A model generated the notes under the pieces. It made no database searches. It was not told the DNA's origin and worked only from the letters and a program-made list of their open reading frames with translations. DNA of 64,000 bases from Leifsonia sp. Root1293 (GTDB lineage Bacteria > Actinomycetota > Actinomycetes > Actinomycetales > Microbacteriaceae), in the NCBI RefSeq assembly GCF_001425325.1, contig NZ_LMEH01000002.1:991249-1055248 (forward strand), given 5' to 3'. This document shows, in pieces, positions 33,056 through 41,563 of the stretch; within the stretch, counting starts at the first letter, position 1; each line of letters opens with the position of its first letter. The translations under genes were made by a program, and so were the position numbers.

Positions 33056-34381
33056 TCAGTCCCGGGCGTCCGCGCCGCGCACGGGAGCCGCGGTCAGCAC
33101 GACCCCGTAGACCTCGGCGCCGACCTCGTCCAGCGAGTCGACGGCCTGGCGCAGCTCATCGGAACGGGTGCGGCCGGAGCGGGCGACGACGACGTACCCG
33201 TCGGCGACCTCGGAGAGGGCGAGTCCGTCGGAGTTCGCGAGGAGGGGACCGGCGTCGAGGATGACGATGTCGACATCGGCCGCGAGGGCCGAGATGACGG
33301 CGGTGGTGCGCTCGGAGGAGAGCACGTCGCTGGCACCGGCCGGGACGGCATCCGTCGTGATGACGGTGAGCCCTGTCGCCACCTCGGATCGAGTGATGGC
33401 CTCGGGAGCGGCGCCGGCGAGGAGGGCGTACGACAGGCCCGTCTTCGACGTGAGGCCGAACAGGCGGGCCGTCGACGGGGAGCGCAGATCGCCGTCGATG
33501 AGGGCGACTCGCAGGCCGCCTTCGGCCAGCGCGACGGCGAGGTTGGCAGCGATCGTGCTCTTGCCGTCGCCGAGTCCGGGCGAGCTGACGACCACCACCG
33601 GAGCTGTGGATGCCGAGATCGACGCGACGATCTTGGTGCGGATGATGCGCACGGCCTCGGCGAAACGACCAGACGGCGCTGTCATCGCCGGCACGGGCTT
33701 GCGGGAGAGCGAGCGCTCCGCCGGTACGCGGCCCAGGTAGACGGCATCCGTCGCCTTGGCGATGTCACGACCGTTGCGCACCCGCGTGTTCAGCAGTTCG
33801 GCCACGACCACGATGATGAAGGCCACGGCGAGGCCGCCGAAGAGACCGATGAGGATGGCCAGGATCGTGTTGGGCGACGACGGCGAGCTCGGTGCCACCG
33901 GCTCCTGTACGACGGAGGTGCTGATCGCCGCGGGCGACGTCGTGGATCCCGAGCTCTCGATCTGGTCGCTGAGGCTCGCCGCGACGGCATTGCCCAGGTC
34001 GACGGCGCCCTGCGGGGTGTCGGCCGTCGCCTCGATCGCGATGAGCGCAGACAGGCCCACCGAGGCGACGCTCACCTTGGTGGCGAGCTTGTCGGCCGTC
34101 GTGTCGAGGCCGAGCTCGTCGATGACGGGCTGCAGCACCACCGGGGTGGAGGCGAGCTGGGTGAAGGTGCCCACCTGCTGCACGAGCAGGTTGTTCCCGG
34201 CGACGAGCTCCTGGGCGGTGCCCGTTCCGCCTGTCGGCTCGAGCAGCAGCTTCGTCTGCGTCGTGTACTGCGCCGGGGCGACGGCGACGTAGGCGATCGC
34301 GGCGAGGATTCCGGCCAGGATCGTGACGACGACGGGAACCCAATGGCGTCGGATGACGCGGATCGTCTGCTTGAAGTCCAC
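33056..34381 (-). CDS. Fused Wzz chain-length regulator and BY-kinase
   Basis: A 441-residue protein. Residues 1-195 are a Wzz domain with membrane helices at about 16-36 and 172-195. Residues 215-441 are a bacterial tyrosine kinase ATPase: Walker A in SPGLGDGKSTIAANLA near 263, Walker A' ALIDGDLRSP, and Walker B VDIVILDAGPL. The C-terminus (AAPVRGADARD) has no tyrosine cluster, unlike Wzc or CpsD. GTG 34381 has GGAGG 7 bases upstream. It sets chain length for the Wzy polymer made by the next gene. The lipoprotein gene lies 57 bases upstream on the same strand. Confidence 0.9.
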   Translation of the reverse strand: MDFKQTIRVIRRHWVPVVVTILAGILAAIAYVAVAPAQYTTQTKLLLEPTGGTGTAQELVAGNNLLVQQVGTFTQLASTPVVLQPVIDELGLDTTADKLATKVSVASVGLSALIAIEATADTPQGAVDLGNAVAASLSDQIESSGSTTSPAAISTSVVQEPVAPSSPSSPNTILAILIGLFGGLAVAFIIVVVAELLNTRVRNGRDIAKATDAVYLGRVPAERSLSRKPVPAMTAPSGRFAEAVRIIRTKIVASISASTAPVVVVSSPGLGDGKSTIAANLAVALAEGGLRVALIDGDLRSPSTARLFGLTSKTGLSYALLAGAAPEAITRSEVATGLTVITTDAVPAGASDVLSSERTTAVISALAADVDIVILDAGPLLANSDGLALSEVADGYVVVARSGRTRSDELRQAVDSLDEVGAEVYGVVLTAAPVRGADARD

Positions 34382-34438
34382 TGACTTACCTCCGGGGTTG
34401 ACGGTCGATCGGGCGCGAGCCCACGGACGGGGAGCGGG

Positions 34439-35401
34439 TCATGAGAGCCGCTCGGTGAAGAACTCGAGCACGCGGGCTCGAAGACGCGGGCCGAGCAGCT
34501 GGATGCCGTGCTTCGATCCGTCCTGCACGCTCAGCTGCACGGGGACCTTCGCAGCCTTGAGGGCTGCCGCCATCGATTCGGCCTGCTCGACGGGAACGAG
34601 TTCGTCCGAGCCGTTCACGAGGATCATCGGAGGGTCGGATGCGTCGACCGAGAGCTCGGCCGACGCTTCAGCCGCCTGCGGGCAGTCGGCGGCGACCACA
34701 GTCGGGCATCCGAGGTAGTTGAGGATCATCGCGGCGGCCTCGTCGGACGGGTTGCCCATGGTGAGTGCCTCCTCCGTCATCAGCGAGACGCCGGACAGCG
34801 AGACAGCGGCAGCGACGCGACCGCCCTCCTGCAGGGAGCCCGTGCCGAGGGTGGCGACGGTCTGCGTGAGGATGGCGCCGGCCGAGCTGCCGAACAGCCC
34901 GACGCGAGCGGGGTCGATGCCGAAGCGCTCGACCTGCTCCGGCTCGCGGAGCCAGCTGATGGCCGCCTCGACGTCGTCGACCTGGCTCGGATAGACGAAG
35001 TCGGGGGCCAGCCTGTAGTCGATGGAGAAGCCGGCGAAGCCGTGGGCGGCGAACAGCTCGCACACGGCCCGCATGCCACCGCCGGTGCGTTCGCCTTCAG
35101 TGAATCCACCGCCGTGCAGGAGGACGATGGCCGCCGTCGGCTCCGCGACATCTTGGGGGATGCAGGCGTCGAGCTTGAGGTCGCCGCCGTCAGGGGAGGA
35201 GTACACGAGCCCGGGCATGACCTCGACGGCCGAGTCGGTGGGTTCGGGGTCAGCGGCTGAAGACGTGCTCGCGCACGAGACAAGTGGGAGCGCGAGCACG
35301 GCGCAGACGACGAGGGCGAGACCGCGGCGGGCGCGCACCCCGCGGGAGGCGACGCCGTGGCGCGACGATGCGCCGATACGGCTGATCGACGCTTCTCTCA
35401 T
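34439..35401 (-). CDS. Lipoprotein alpha/beta hydrolase (carboxylesterase-like)
   Basis: A 320-residue protein. A basic N-terminus is followed by the hydrophobic stretch LALVVCAVLALPLVSCAS with a lipobox Cys near residue 43, so it should be a lipoprotein on the outer face of the membrane. The mature domain is a hormone-sensitive-lipase/BD-FAE-type esterase: LLHGGGFTEG (oxyanion hole), FGSSAGAIL (nucleophile Ser near 170), NGSDELVP (Asp) and GSKHGIQLL (His). It heads the minus-strand operon with the Wzz/BY-kinase and Wzy, so it may de-esterify the exported polysaccharide; that is inference from position. Confidence 0.8.
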   Translation of the reverse strand: MREASISRIGASSRHGVASRGVRARRGLALVVCAVLALPLVSCASTSSAADPEPTDSAVEVMPGLVYSSPDGGDLKLDACIPQDVAEPTAAIVLLHGGGFTEGERTGGGMRAVCELFAAHGFAGFSIDYRLAPDFVYPSQVDDVEAAISWLREPEQVERFGIDPARVGLFGSSAGAILTQTVATLGTGSLQEGGRVAAAVSLSGVSLMTEEALTMGNPSDEAAAMILNYLGCPTVVAADCPQAAEASAELSVDASDPPMILVNGSDELVPVEQAESMAAALKAAKVPVQLSVQDGSKHGIQLLGPRLRARVLEFFTERLS

Positions 35402-35616
35402 CGGGGCTCACAGTCCTTGTCTGGTCGGCCCCGTCGAAATCGTGCTCTCGTCGGGGAACCGGTGGTTCGCACCCTCGCGTCGTGATTTCCATTCCATAGC
35501 GCTCTGTGGACTCAGCGGTGTCGAGGATATGTCGGGTGTGTTAAATCTGACCCCCGTAGATGGCACGGCGCGACGGCTCGATGCTTAGGTAGAGCCAACT
35601 CGACGGGGACGGACTT

Positions 35617-37095
35617 TTGACTCAAGCCATTGAAAACACCATGGCGACGAGCTCGAGGGTGATGAAGCAGACCGACTGGAACCAGAAATACGGTCAGCTT
35701 CTCTTCTTCTCGGACCTCGTCGTGATCGCACTCTGCGTCGTCGTGGCGCAGTACGTCGGCGGACTGCCGGCGCAGATCGCCGGCATCGGCGAGATGATGA
35801 CCCTGACGGCACCGACACTGGTGTCCGTGGTGGTCGTCCTCGTCTGGATGTTCGCGCTGACGGCAGCGGGATCGCGGTCGACCCGGCACATCGGTGCGGG
35901 CTCGATCGAGTACCGCCGGGTCATCAATTCGACGTTGATCGTCTTCGGCGCCGGTGGCATGGCCGCCTACTTCCTCGACATCGGCGGCCTGCAGCGGTAC
36001 TTCGCTTTCGCCTTCCTCCTCGGCCTTCCCGGCATCGTCCTCGAGCGCTATCTCTGGCGCAACTGGCTGGCGGCGCGTCGACGCGAGGGGCGCATGTCGC
36101 ACCGCGTGCTGCTCGTCGGCTCCGAGGCATCCGTCGCCGCCATGGCGCGAGACCTGGCCCGAGCTCCGGAGTCCGGCCTCAAGGTCGTGGGTGCGTGCAC
36201 TCCGAGCGGGGCCGTCGCCGGGGTCATCGAGGGCACCGAGATCCCCGTGTCCGGGTCGCTCTCCAACCTGATCGAATCCCTCGATGCCGTGGACGCGGAC
36301 ACCGTCGTCATCACGAGCGCGAACGAGATGTCGCCATCCCTGGTGCGAGAGCTCAGCTGGCAACTCGAACCGGGTCGGCAGCACCTCGTGGTCGCGCCCA
36401 GCCTGACCGACATCGGCGGACCGCGTCTGCACACGCGGCCTGTCGCCGGGCTGCCCCTCATCCACGTGGAGACCCCGCGGTATTACGGCGGCAAGCTCTA
36501 CATCAAGCGTCTCTTCGACATCCTCGGCTCGGGGGCTCTCATCGTGCTCCTGGCGCCGTTCCTGCTCGCCGTCACGGTCGCCGTGCGCCTCAGCACCTCC
36601 GGATCCGTCATCTTCAGGCAGCAGCGCATCGGGCTGCGGGGCGAGAAGTTCGACATGCTGAAGTTCCGGTCGATGTACATGGATGCAGAGGACCGGCTCG
36701 CCGAGCTCGAGAGCGTCGCACGGAGCGAGGGCAACTCGGTCATGTTCAAGATGAAGAACGACCCGCGCGTGACGCCGATCGGCGGCTTCCTGCGACGCTT
36801 CAGCCTCGACGAGCTGCCGCAGCTGTTCAACGTGTTCCGGGGCACGATGTCGATCGTCGGGCCCCGGCCCCCGCTCGAGCGTGAGGTCGAGCAGTACGAC
36901 CAGCACGTTCACCGTCGCTTCCTGGTGAAGCCCGGCATCACCGGGTTGTGGCAGGTCAGCGGCCGCTCGAACCTGAACTGGGAGGAGACCGTGCGTCTCG
37001 ACCTCTACTACGTCGAGAACTGGAACCTCACGGGCGATCTGCTCATCCTCTGGAAGACCGCGCGCGCCGTTCTCGGCAGCGACGGGGCGTACTGA
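35617..37095 (+). CDS. Polyprenyl glycosylphosphotransferase (WbaP/CpsE-type initiating enzyme)
   Basis: A 492-residue initiating sugar transferase. The N-terminal half has four or five membrane helices and a CoA-binding-like domain (HRVLLVGSEASVAAMARDLARAP). The C-terminal PGT domain starts near residue 290 (IKRLFDILGSGALIVLLAPFLLAV), with FDMLKFRSM, SLDELPQLFNVFRGTMSIVG and KPGITGLWQVSGRSNL. It loads the first sugar phosphate, usually glucose or galactose, onto undecaprenyl phosphate for block C. The start is taken as TTG 35617, which has GGGGA 8 bases upstream; ATG 35641 is the alternative. It diverges from the esterase-BY-kinase-wzy operon. Confidence 0.9.
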   Translation: MTQAIENTMATSSRVMKQTDWNQKYGQLLFFSDLVVIALCVVVAQYVGGLPAQIAGIGEMMTLTAPTLVSVVVVLVWMFALTAAGSRSTRHIGAGSIEYRRVINSTLIVFGAGGMAAYFLDIGGLQRYFAFAFLLGLPGIVLERYLWRNWLAARRREGRMSHRVLLVGSEASVAAMARDLARAPESGLKVVGACTPSGAVAGVIEGTEIPVSGSLSNLIESLDAVDADTVVITSANEMSPSLVRELSWQLEPGRQHLVVAPSLTDIGGPRLHTRPVAGLPLIHVETPRYYGGKLYIKRLFDILGSGALIVLLAPFLLAVTVAVRLSTSGSVIFRQQRIGLRGEKFDMLKFRSMYMDAEDRLAELESVARSEGNSVMFKMKNDPRVTPIGGFLRRFSLDELPQLFNVFRGTMSIVGPRPPLEREVEQYDQHVHRRFLVKPGITGLWQVSGRSNLNWEETVRLDLYYVENWNLTGDLLILWKTARAVLGSDGAY

Positions 37096-37259
37096 CCGCT
37101 CACGTTCTGGCTCCATCCGGGTTCCTGTCCGCACCGTCGCGGCTCGATCACGCGATCTCGCGACATTCAGTGTCTGTTCAGAGCAGCCCCGTATCCTAGC
37201 GGGTGTCCCGGCACGACCGGGGAAGTGCTCGAGGGGAACGACTCGAGGAGGAGTCGAGA

Positions 37260-37430
37260 ATGGCGACAGCAGTCGTTGTGGGGATCATCGTCGTGTGGAC
37301 GGTCGTGGCCTTCGCCGCCGCCATCGTCGTCGGCGCTGTGATCCGTCGCGCCGATCGCGAACGCCGCATCGTGGTCGAGCCCGACGGCTCCACCCTCGTC
37401 GGTGCAGGAGTCGACCCGCGCGTGCGCTGA
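37260..37430 (+). CDS. Small single-pass membrane protein
   Basis: A 56-residue protein: a hydrophobic helix (residues about 4-28, VVVGIIVVWTVVAFAAAIVVGAV) followed by a basic stop-transfer IRRADRERR and a short soluble tail. GAGGAGGAG 6 bases upstream of the ATG is a strong ribosome-binding site, and a 25-base hairpin terminator follows the stop, so it looks like a real monocistronic gene. No family is recognised. Confidence 0.65.
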   Translation: MATAVVVGIIVVWTVVAFAAAIVVGAVIRRADRERRIVVEPDGSTLVGAGVDPRVR

Positions 37431-37462
37431 GCGCCATCCGCGAGCACCCTCGGATACAGCGA

Positions 37463-37487
37463 AGCCCCCTTCCAGTGGAAGGGGGCT
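37463..37487. terminator. Hairpin terminator between small membrane gene and tRNA-Pro
   Basis: AGCCCCCTTCC (37463-37473) pairs perfectly with GGAAGGGGGCT (37477-37487) around an AGT loop. It follows the small plus-strand gene and the 3' end of tRNA-Pro on the minus strand, so it can serve both. Confidence 0.8.
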
Positions 37488-37493
37488 CATCTG

Positions 37494-37567
37494 TCGGGGT
37501 GGCGGGATTCGAACCCACGACCTCCTCGTCCCGAACGAGGCGCGCTACCAAGCTGCGCCACACCCCG
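37494..37567 (-). tRNA. tRNA-Pro (CGG anticodon)
   Basis: Read on the minus strand this folds as a full cloverleaf: acceptor CGGGGTG/CACCCCG with discriminator A, anticodon stem CCTCG/CGAGG, loop TTCGGGA with anticodon CGG (37531-37533), and T arm GGTTCGAATCC. CCA is not encoded. A possible -10 (TATTCT, 37588-37593 on the minus strand) lies about 20 bases upstream. It separates the polysaccharide region from the conserved genes. Confidence 0.95.
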
Positions 37568-37641
37568 ATGGCCCGAAGGCCTCACTAAGAATAGCCGATA
37601 AAAAGCATCGGGTTGACCAGCGGATGCCGCTCGGCTGCGAG

Positions 37642-38628
37642 TCAGCGCTCGTTCTCAGGTACCAGCGTCAGCAAGGTCGCCTCGGGCGGGCAGGCGAAAC
37701 GCGCGGGGGCGAAGATGGAGGTGCCGAGGCCGGCCGACACGTTGAGGTACGCGTTGCGCATGCCGTGCCACCAGAGGCTCAGGCCCTTCACCTGCTTGCG
37801 CGGGATGTCGCAGTTGGTCACCAACGCACCGAAGCCGGGCACGCAGACCTGGCCGCCGTGGGTGTGGCCGGCGAGGATGAGCTGGGCTCCATGGTTGACG
37901 AAGGAGTTGAGCACGCGCTGGTACGGGGCGTGCGTGACTCCGACCGAGACCGTCGCGCGGGGGGCCGGAGCCTCGCCGCGGTCGGGCCAGGTCTCGTCGC
38001 CGAGCGGGTCGTCGGCGCGCAGCTCGTCGATGGCTCGTGCGATGAGCTCAGTGCGGTCGAGCTTCTTGTGGGGGTCGTCGACGCCGAAGAACTCGAAGTG
38101 GGTCCCGGCGATATCGGCCGAACCCGCTGCATTGTTGAGATCCACCCAGCCCAGGCTGTCGAAGAATTCGAGCAGCGCCGCGGTGTCGAGCTTCTCTGCC
38201 CGCCCCGTGTGCTTCGACGGACCGGCGAAGTAGCGCAGCGGATTCTTGGCGACGGGCCCGTAGTAATCGTTCGAGCCATTGACGAAGACTCCCGGGATCC
38301 CGGCGAAGCGCTCGAACGCGTGCCTGATGCCCTCGATGCCGTCACGGTGGCCGAGGTTGTCGCCGGTGTCGACGATGAGGTCGGGCCGCAGGTCCGCGAG
38401 GGAACGCACCCACTCCTGCTTGTCACGCTGCCAGGGCGCCATGTGCAGGTCGGAGAGGTGCAGCACTCGGATCGGCTTCGATCCGACCGGAAGCACCGGC
38501 ACCCGCACCTCGCGCAGGGTCCACATCGTGCGCTCCACCAGAGTGCCCCATGCCAGTGCGGCGAGAGCCGCCGCGGCCGTCAGAGTGACGGCCGCGGCGG
38601 CTCCCGAGCGAGCGGAGGACGATGCCAC
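37642..38628 (-). CDS. Membrane-anchored metallophosphoesterase
   Basis: A 328-residue calcineurin-like phosphoesterase. An N-terminal hydrophobic segment (residues 10-28) anchors it. Metal-binding motifs are in order: VLHLSDLHMAPWQ (D-x-H), DTGDNLGH (GD), NGSNDYYG (GN-type), and LAGHTHGGQVCVPG (GHTH). The family includes YkuE-like proteins of cell-envelope context. GTG 38628 lies 2 bases after the PBP stop with GGAAAGGG upstream; a much longer in-frame extension would run antisense-like through the PBP gene and is rejected. It is probably co-transcribed with the PBP. The substrate is unknown. Confidence 0.87.
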   Translation of the reverse strand: MASSSARSGAAAAVTLTAAAALAALAWGTLVERTMWTLREVRVPVLPVGSKPIRVLHLSDLHMAPWQRDKQEWVRSLADLRPDLIVDTGDNLGHRDGIEGIRHAFERFAGIPGVFVNGSNDYYGPVAKNPLRYFAGPSKHTGRAEKLDTAALLEFFDSLGWVDLNNAAGSADIAGTHFEFFGVDDPHKKLDRTELIARAIDELRADDPLGDETWPDRGEAPAPRATVSVGVTHAPYQRVLNSFVNHGAQLILAGHTHGGQVCVPGFGALVTNCDIPRKQVKGLSLWWHGMRNAYLNVSAGLGTSIFAPARFACPPEATLLTLVPENER

Positions 38629-38630
38629 CG

Positions 38631-41213
38631 CTAGCCCTTTCCCGGCTTGTCGGACTTGAGCTTGCCGACGCTGATCGTGACCTGCGAACCGGGCTTGACC
38701 CCGGTTCCGGCGGCCGGGTCGGTGGACTGCACGATGCCGTCCTGCTTCGGATCCGTCACAGCGACGTCGATGCTCTTCACCGAGAAGGTGCCCTTGAGCT
38801 GGCCCTTCGCGTCGCCCTCGGTGCGTCCGACGACGTCGGGCATCAGCACCATCGCGCCGTTCGAGGTGTAGACGGTCACCAACGACCCACGCGGCGCATC
38901 GCCGGAGGGGTTCGTGCTGCTGACCTGACCTGCCGGCAGCTCCGAGTCCTGCGCGCCGCCATCGGCGAAGGCGAATCCAGCAGCCTCGATGAGGTCCTGG
39001 GCCTCCTGGATCGACTTGCCGCGCACGTCGGGCACGGTGGCGTAGACGGTCTTCAGCGACGACGGGTCGGCATCCGGGAATCCGTCTCCGCCGTACTTGG
39101 CGTTGGCGGCCGACATGATGGCCGGCCAGATCTGGTGACGGATGACGGCCGCCTGCGTGCCGTTGAAGTAGGTGTCGCGCAGGTTCACGTGGCCGGTGAC
39201 GTTGAAGACACCGACGGTCGTTGCGACCTTCGTGCTGGCGCCGCTCATCCAGGTGGCCTCGTTGTTGTCTGTCGTTCCGGTCTTGCCGATCATGGGAACC
39301 TGAGGGTCGGTGCGACCGTTGGAGGTCGAGCCGGTTCCCTCCCACATCACGCGCTGCATGGCATAGGCCATGGCGGAGGTCACCTTCGGGTCGACGCTCT
39401 GCGCGCACTCCGCGGAGGGCGGCGTGAGCTCCGTGCCGTCCTGCTTGACGATCTTGTCGATCACGATCGGCTTGCAGACGACGCCACTGGCGGCGACTCC
39501 CGCGAAGGCCTCGGCCATCGTCACGGGTGCGACCTCGTTGGTGCCGAGGATCGAGCTGGCTCCCTGCTGCAGCGGGTCCCCGTCAGCACGGTGCACACCG
39601 AAGGACTCGGCGGTCTTCCGGATGCCGCACAGGTCGAGCTGCTTGGCCATGGCCACGAAGCCGGTGTTCTCCGAGTTGACGGTGTTGAACAGCGCCGACC
39701 AGGATCCACCGTTGCCGCCCTCGTCGTTGTTGGGTGCGAACCCGCCGCCGTAGTTCTGCGGTCCGTCGCAGCTGTCGTTGAACTGTCCCCAGTCCGAGCG
39801 CTTGTAGGCGTTCACGTACTCATTGAGGGAGTGCCCCTCCTTGATCCACTCCGCCAAGGTGAAGATCTTGTACGTCGATCCGGGCTGGAAGCCGCTGGAT
39901 CCGCCATAGTCCAGGTCAGTGTTGTAGTTGACCGCCGTGTAGTTGTTGCCCAAGGCGAGCACGTCGGAGTCGTTCGAGAACGACTTGTTCTGCGACATCG
40001 CGAGCACCCGTCCGGTACCCGGCTGCACCGAGACGGCGGTGGCTCCCACATCGATGTTCGGGTCGGACTGCGGCACGAACCGGAACATGGCGTCCGCTGC
40101 CGCGTGCTGCAGGTCGAGGTCGAGGGTGGTGTAGACGTCGAGGCCGCCCTGGCTGAGCAGCTTCTTGCGCTCGTCCTGCGTCTTGCCGAAGGCCTCGTTG
40201 TTGAGGATGGTCCAGTAGACGTAGTCGCAGAAGAACGCCGCATCCGCGGCGGTCGAGCAGCCGGTGCTCGGCTCGGTGATAGCAGGAGCGACCGGCGTCT
40301 TGATCGCCGCGTCGTGCTCCTTCTGGGTGATCTTCTTGTACTTGAGCATGCTGTCGAGGATGTAGTCGCGACGCTCCTTGGTCGCGGCGTACGGGACGAC
40401 TTCGCCCTTGACCTTCGTGGCGGCACCGTTGGTCTCGCTGTCGGGCCGGTCGAGGCGGAACTTCTCGGGGTTGTTCACGATCGCGAGCAACGCGGCCGCC
40501 TGCTCCAGTTTCAGGTCCTTGGCGCTCACGCCGCCGAAGTAGTACTGCGATGCGGCCTGGATGCCGTAGACCCGGCCGCCGAAGCCGGCGATGTTGAGGT
40601 AGCCCTTGAGGATGTCGTCCTTGGAGTACTTCTTCTCCAGGCCGATCGCGAGCCGCATCTCCTTGAGCTTGCGGTCGGGGGTCGGGTCGGTCGCCTCGGC
40701 GTAGGCGGCCTCCTTCTCCTTCTCGGTCTTCGCCTCGAGTTCGGCCTTCTGCACCAGCACGTTCTTCACGTACTGCTGGGTGATGCTCGATCCACCCTGG
40801 GTGTCGCCCTTGAGCACGTAGGTGGTCAGCATCGCGCGGGCGGTGCCCTGCACGTCGATCCCGCCGTGCTCGTAGAAGCGGGGATCCTCACCGGCGACGG
40901 CGGCATCCTTCGCGTACTGCGAGATGTTCTCCCAGGTGACCTCTTCGCGGTCCTGGTCGAAGAACGACGCGAGAAGCTGAGGAGTACCGTCGCTCTTGGT
41001 CGCGTAGACGTTCGTCTTCTGCGCGAGCTCGTCGATCTCGAGATAGCTCGGCAGGTTCTCGAACATGTTGATTCCATTGGTGGCGGCCATGCCGCTCACC
41101 GCGATGGCGGGGGTCACTGCGGCCGTCACGAGGACACCGGCCGCGACACTCATGCCGACGAAGGCCAGGAAGCCTCCGAGCACGCCACTGGTCGATCGTT
41201 TTTGGGCAGACAT
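38631..41213 (-). CDS. Class A penicillin-binding protein with two PASTA domains
   Basis: An 860-residue bifunctional peptidoglycan synthase (PonA-like). There is one N-terminal membrane helix. The glycosyltransferase domain (about 70-260) has AVAGEDPRFYEHGGID and GGSSITQQYVKN. The transpeptidase domain has STYK near residue 447, SEN, and KTG in GKTGTTDNNEATW near residue 643. Two C-terminal PASTA repeats follow (VPDVRGKSIQEAQDLIEAAG and MPDVVGRTEGDAKGQL). ATG 41213 gives the normal N-terminus but has no clear ribosome-binding site; an in-frame TTG at 41243 is the alternative. The metallophosphoesterase follows 2 bases downstream. Confidence 0.93.
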   Translation of the reverse strand: MSAQKRSTSGVLGGFLAFVGMSVAAGVLVTAAVTPAIAVSGMAATNGINMFENLPSYLEIDELAQKTNVYATKSDGTPQLLASFFDQDREEVTWENISQYAKDAAVAGEDPRFYEHGGIDVQGTARAMLTTYVLKGDTQGGSSITQQYVKNVLVQKAELEAKTEKEKEAAYAEATDPTPDRKLKEMRLAIGLEKKYSKDDILKGYLNIAGFGGRVYGIQAASQYYFGGVSAKDLKLEQAAALLAIVNNPEKFRLDRPDSETNGAATKVKGEVVPYAATKERRDYILDSMLKYKKITQKEHDAAIKTPVAPAITEPSTGCSTAADAAFFCDYVYWTILNNEAFGKTQDERKKLLSQGGLDVYTTLDLDLQHAAADAMFRFVPQSDPNIDVGATAVSVQPGTGRVLAMSQNKSFSNDSDVLALGNNYTAVNYNTDLDYGGSSGFQPGSTYKIFTLAEWIKEGHSLNEYVNAYKRSDWGQFNDSCDGPQNYGGGFAPNNDEGGNGGSWSALFNTVNSENTGFVAMAKQLDLCGIRKTAESFGVHRADGDPLQQGASSILGTNEVAPVTMAEAFAGVAASGVVCKPIVIDKIVKQDGTELTPPSAECAQSVDPKVTSAMAYAMQRVMWEGTGSTSNGRTDPQVPMIGKTGTTDNNEATWMSGASTKVATTVGVFNVTGHVNLRDTYFNGTQAAVIRHQIWPAIMSAANAKYGGDGFPDADPSSLKTVYATVPDVRGKSIQEAQDLIEAAGFAFADGGAQDSELPAGQVSSTNPSGDAPRGSLVTVYTSNGAMVLMPDVVGRTEGDAKGQLKGTFSVKSIDVAVTDPKQDGIVQSTDPAAGTGVKPGSQVTISVGKLKSDKPGKG

Positions 41214-41335
41214 ATAGTGGAGCTTAAGGGAGCAAGCTGACAAAGTGCTCAGTCGGCGCTGTGCGCCGCTCTCGAGGCCACGCGGCTCCGGCGGCTGGTC
41301 TCCACTCCACTCTCCCGCCTCGACGAAGGAGCACC

Positions 41336-41563
41336 ATGCCCGCCTGGGAATACGTCACCACCCCGCTCATGATCCACAGCACGGCTGCGATCCTCAACAA
41401 CTGGGGATCGGAGGGCTGGGAACTCGTCCAGGTCGTCAGTGGCCCCGAAGGCGGCCTCGTCGCCTACCTGAAGCGCCCCGTCGGCGGAGAGGCATCCGGT
41501 GCGGCAGCGGCCGGTGCCTCCGCTGCAGCATCCGCCGCCACGGCGTTCGAGGGCGGCAACTGA
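41336..41563 (+). CDS. DUF4177-type small protein
   Basis: A 75-residue protein. WEYVTTPLMIHSTAAILNNWGSEGWELVQVV is a DUF4177 signature, a short beta-rich domain of unknown function common in actinobacteria; the C-terminal third is Ala/Gly-rich and low complexity. GAAGGAGC precedes ATG 41336. The TGA overlaps the ridA ATG (TGATG), so the pair is coupled, an arrangement I recall as common in the order. Confidence 0.8.
   Translation: MPAWEYVTTPLMIHSTAAILNNWGSEGWELVQVVSGPEGGLVAYLKRPVGGEASGAAAAGASAAASAATAFEGGN

Noticed and set aside
38629-39408. A 260-codon N-terminal extension of the metallophosphoesterase
   Set aside because: It lies inside the PBP gene in another frame and is low-complexity; the GTG at 38628 has a good ribosome-binding site and a normal membrane anchor.
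38622-41240. An 872-codon open frame on the plus strand opposite the PBP gene
   Set aside because: It mirrors a PBP with all catalytic motifs on the other strand; its translation is Val/Gly/His/Arg-rich with no family motif, as expected for antisense frames in high-GC DNA.
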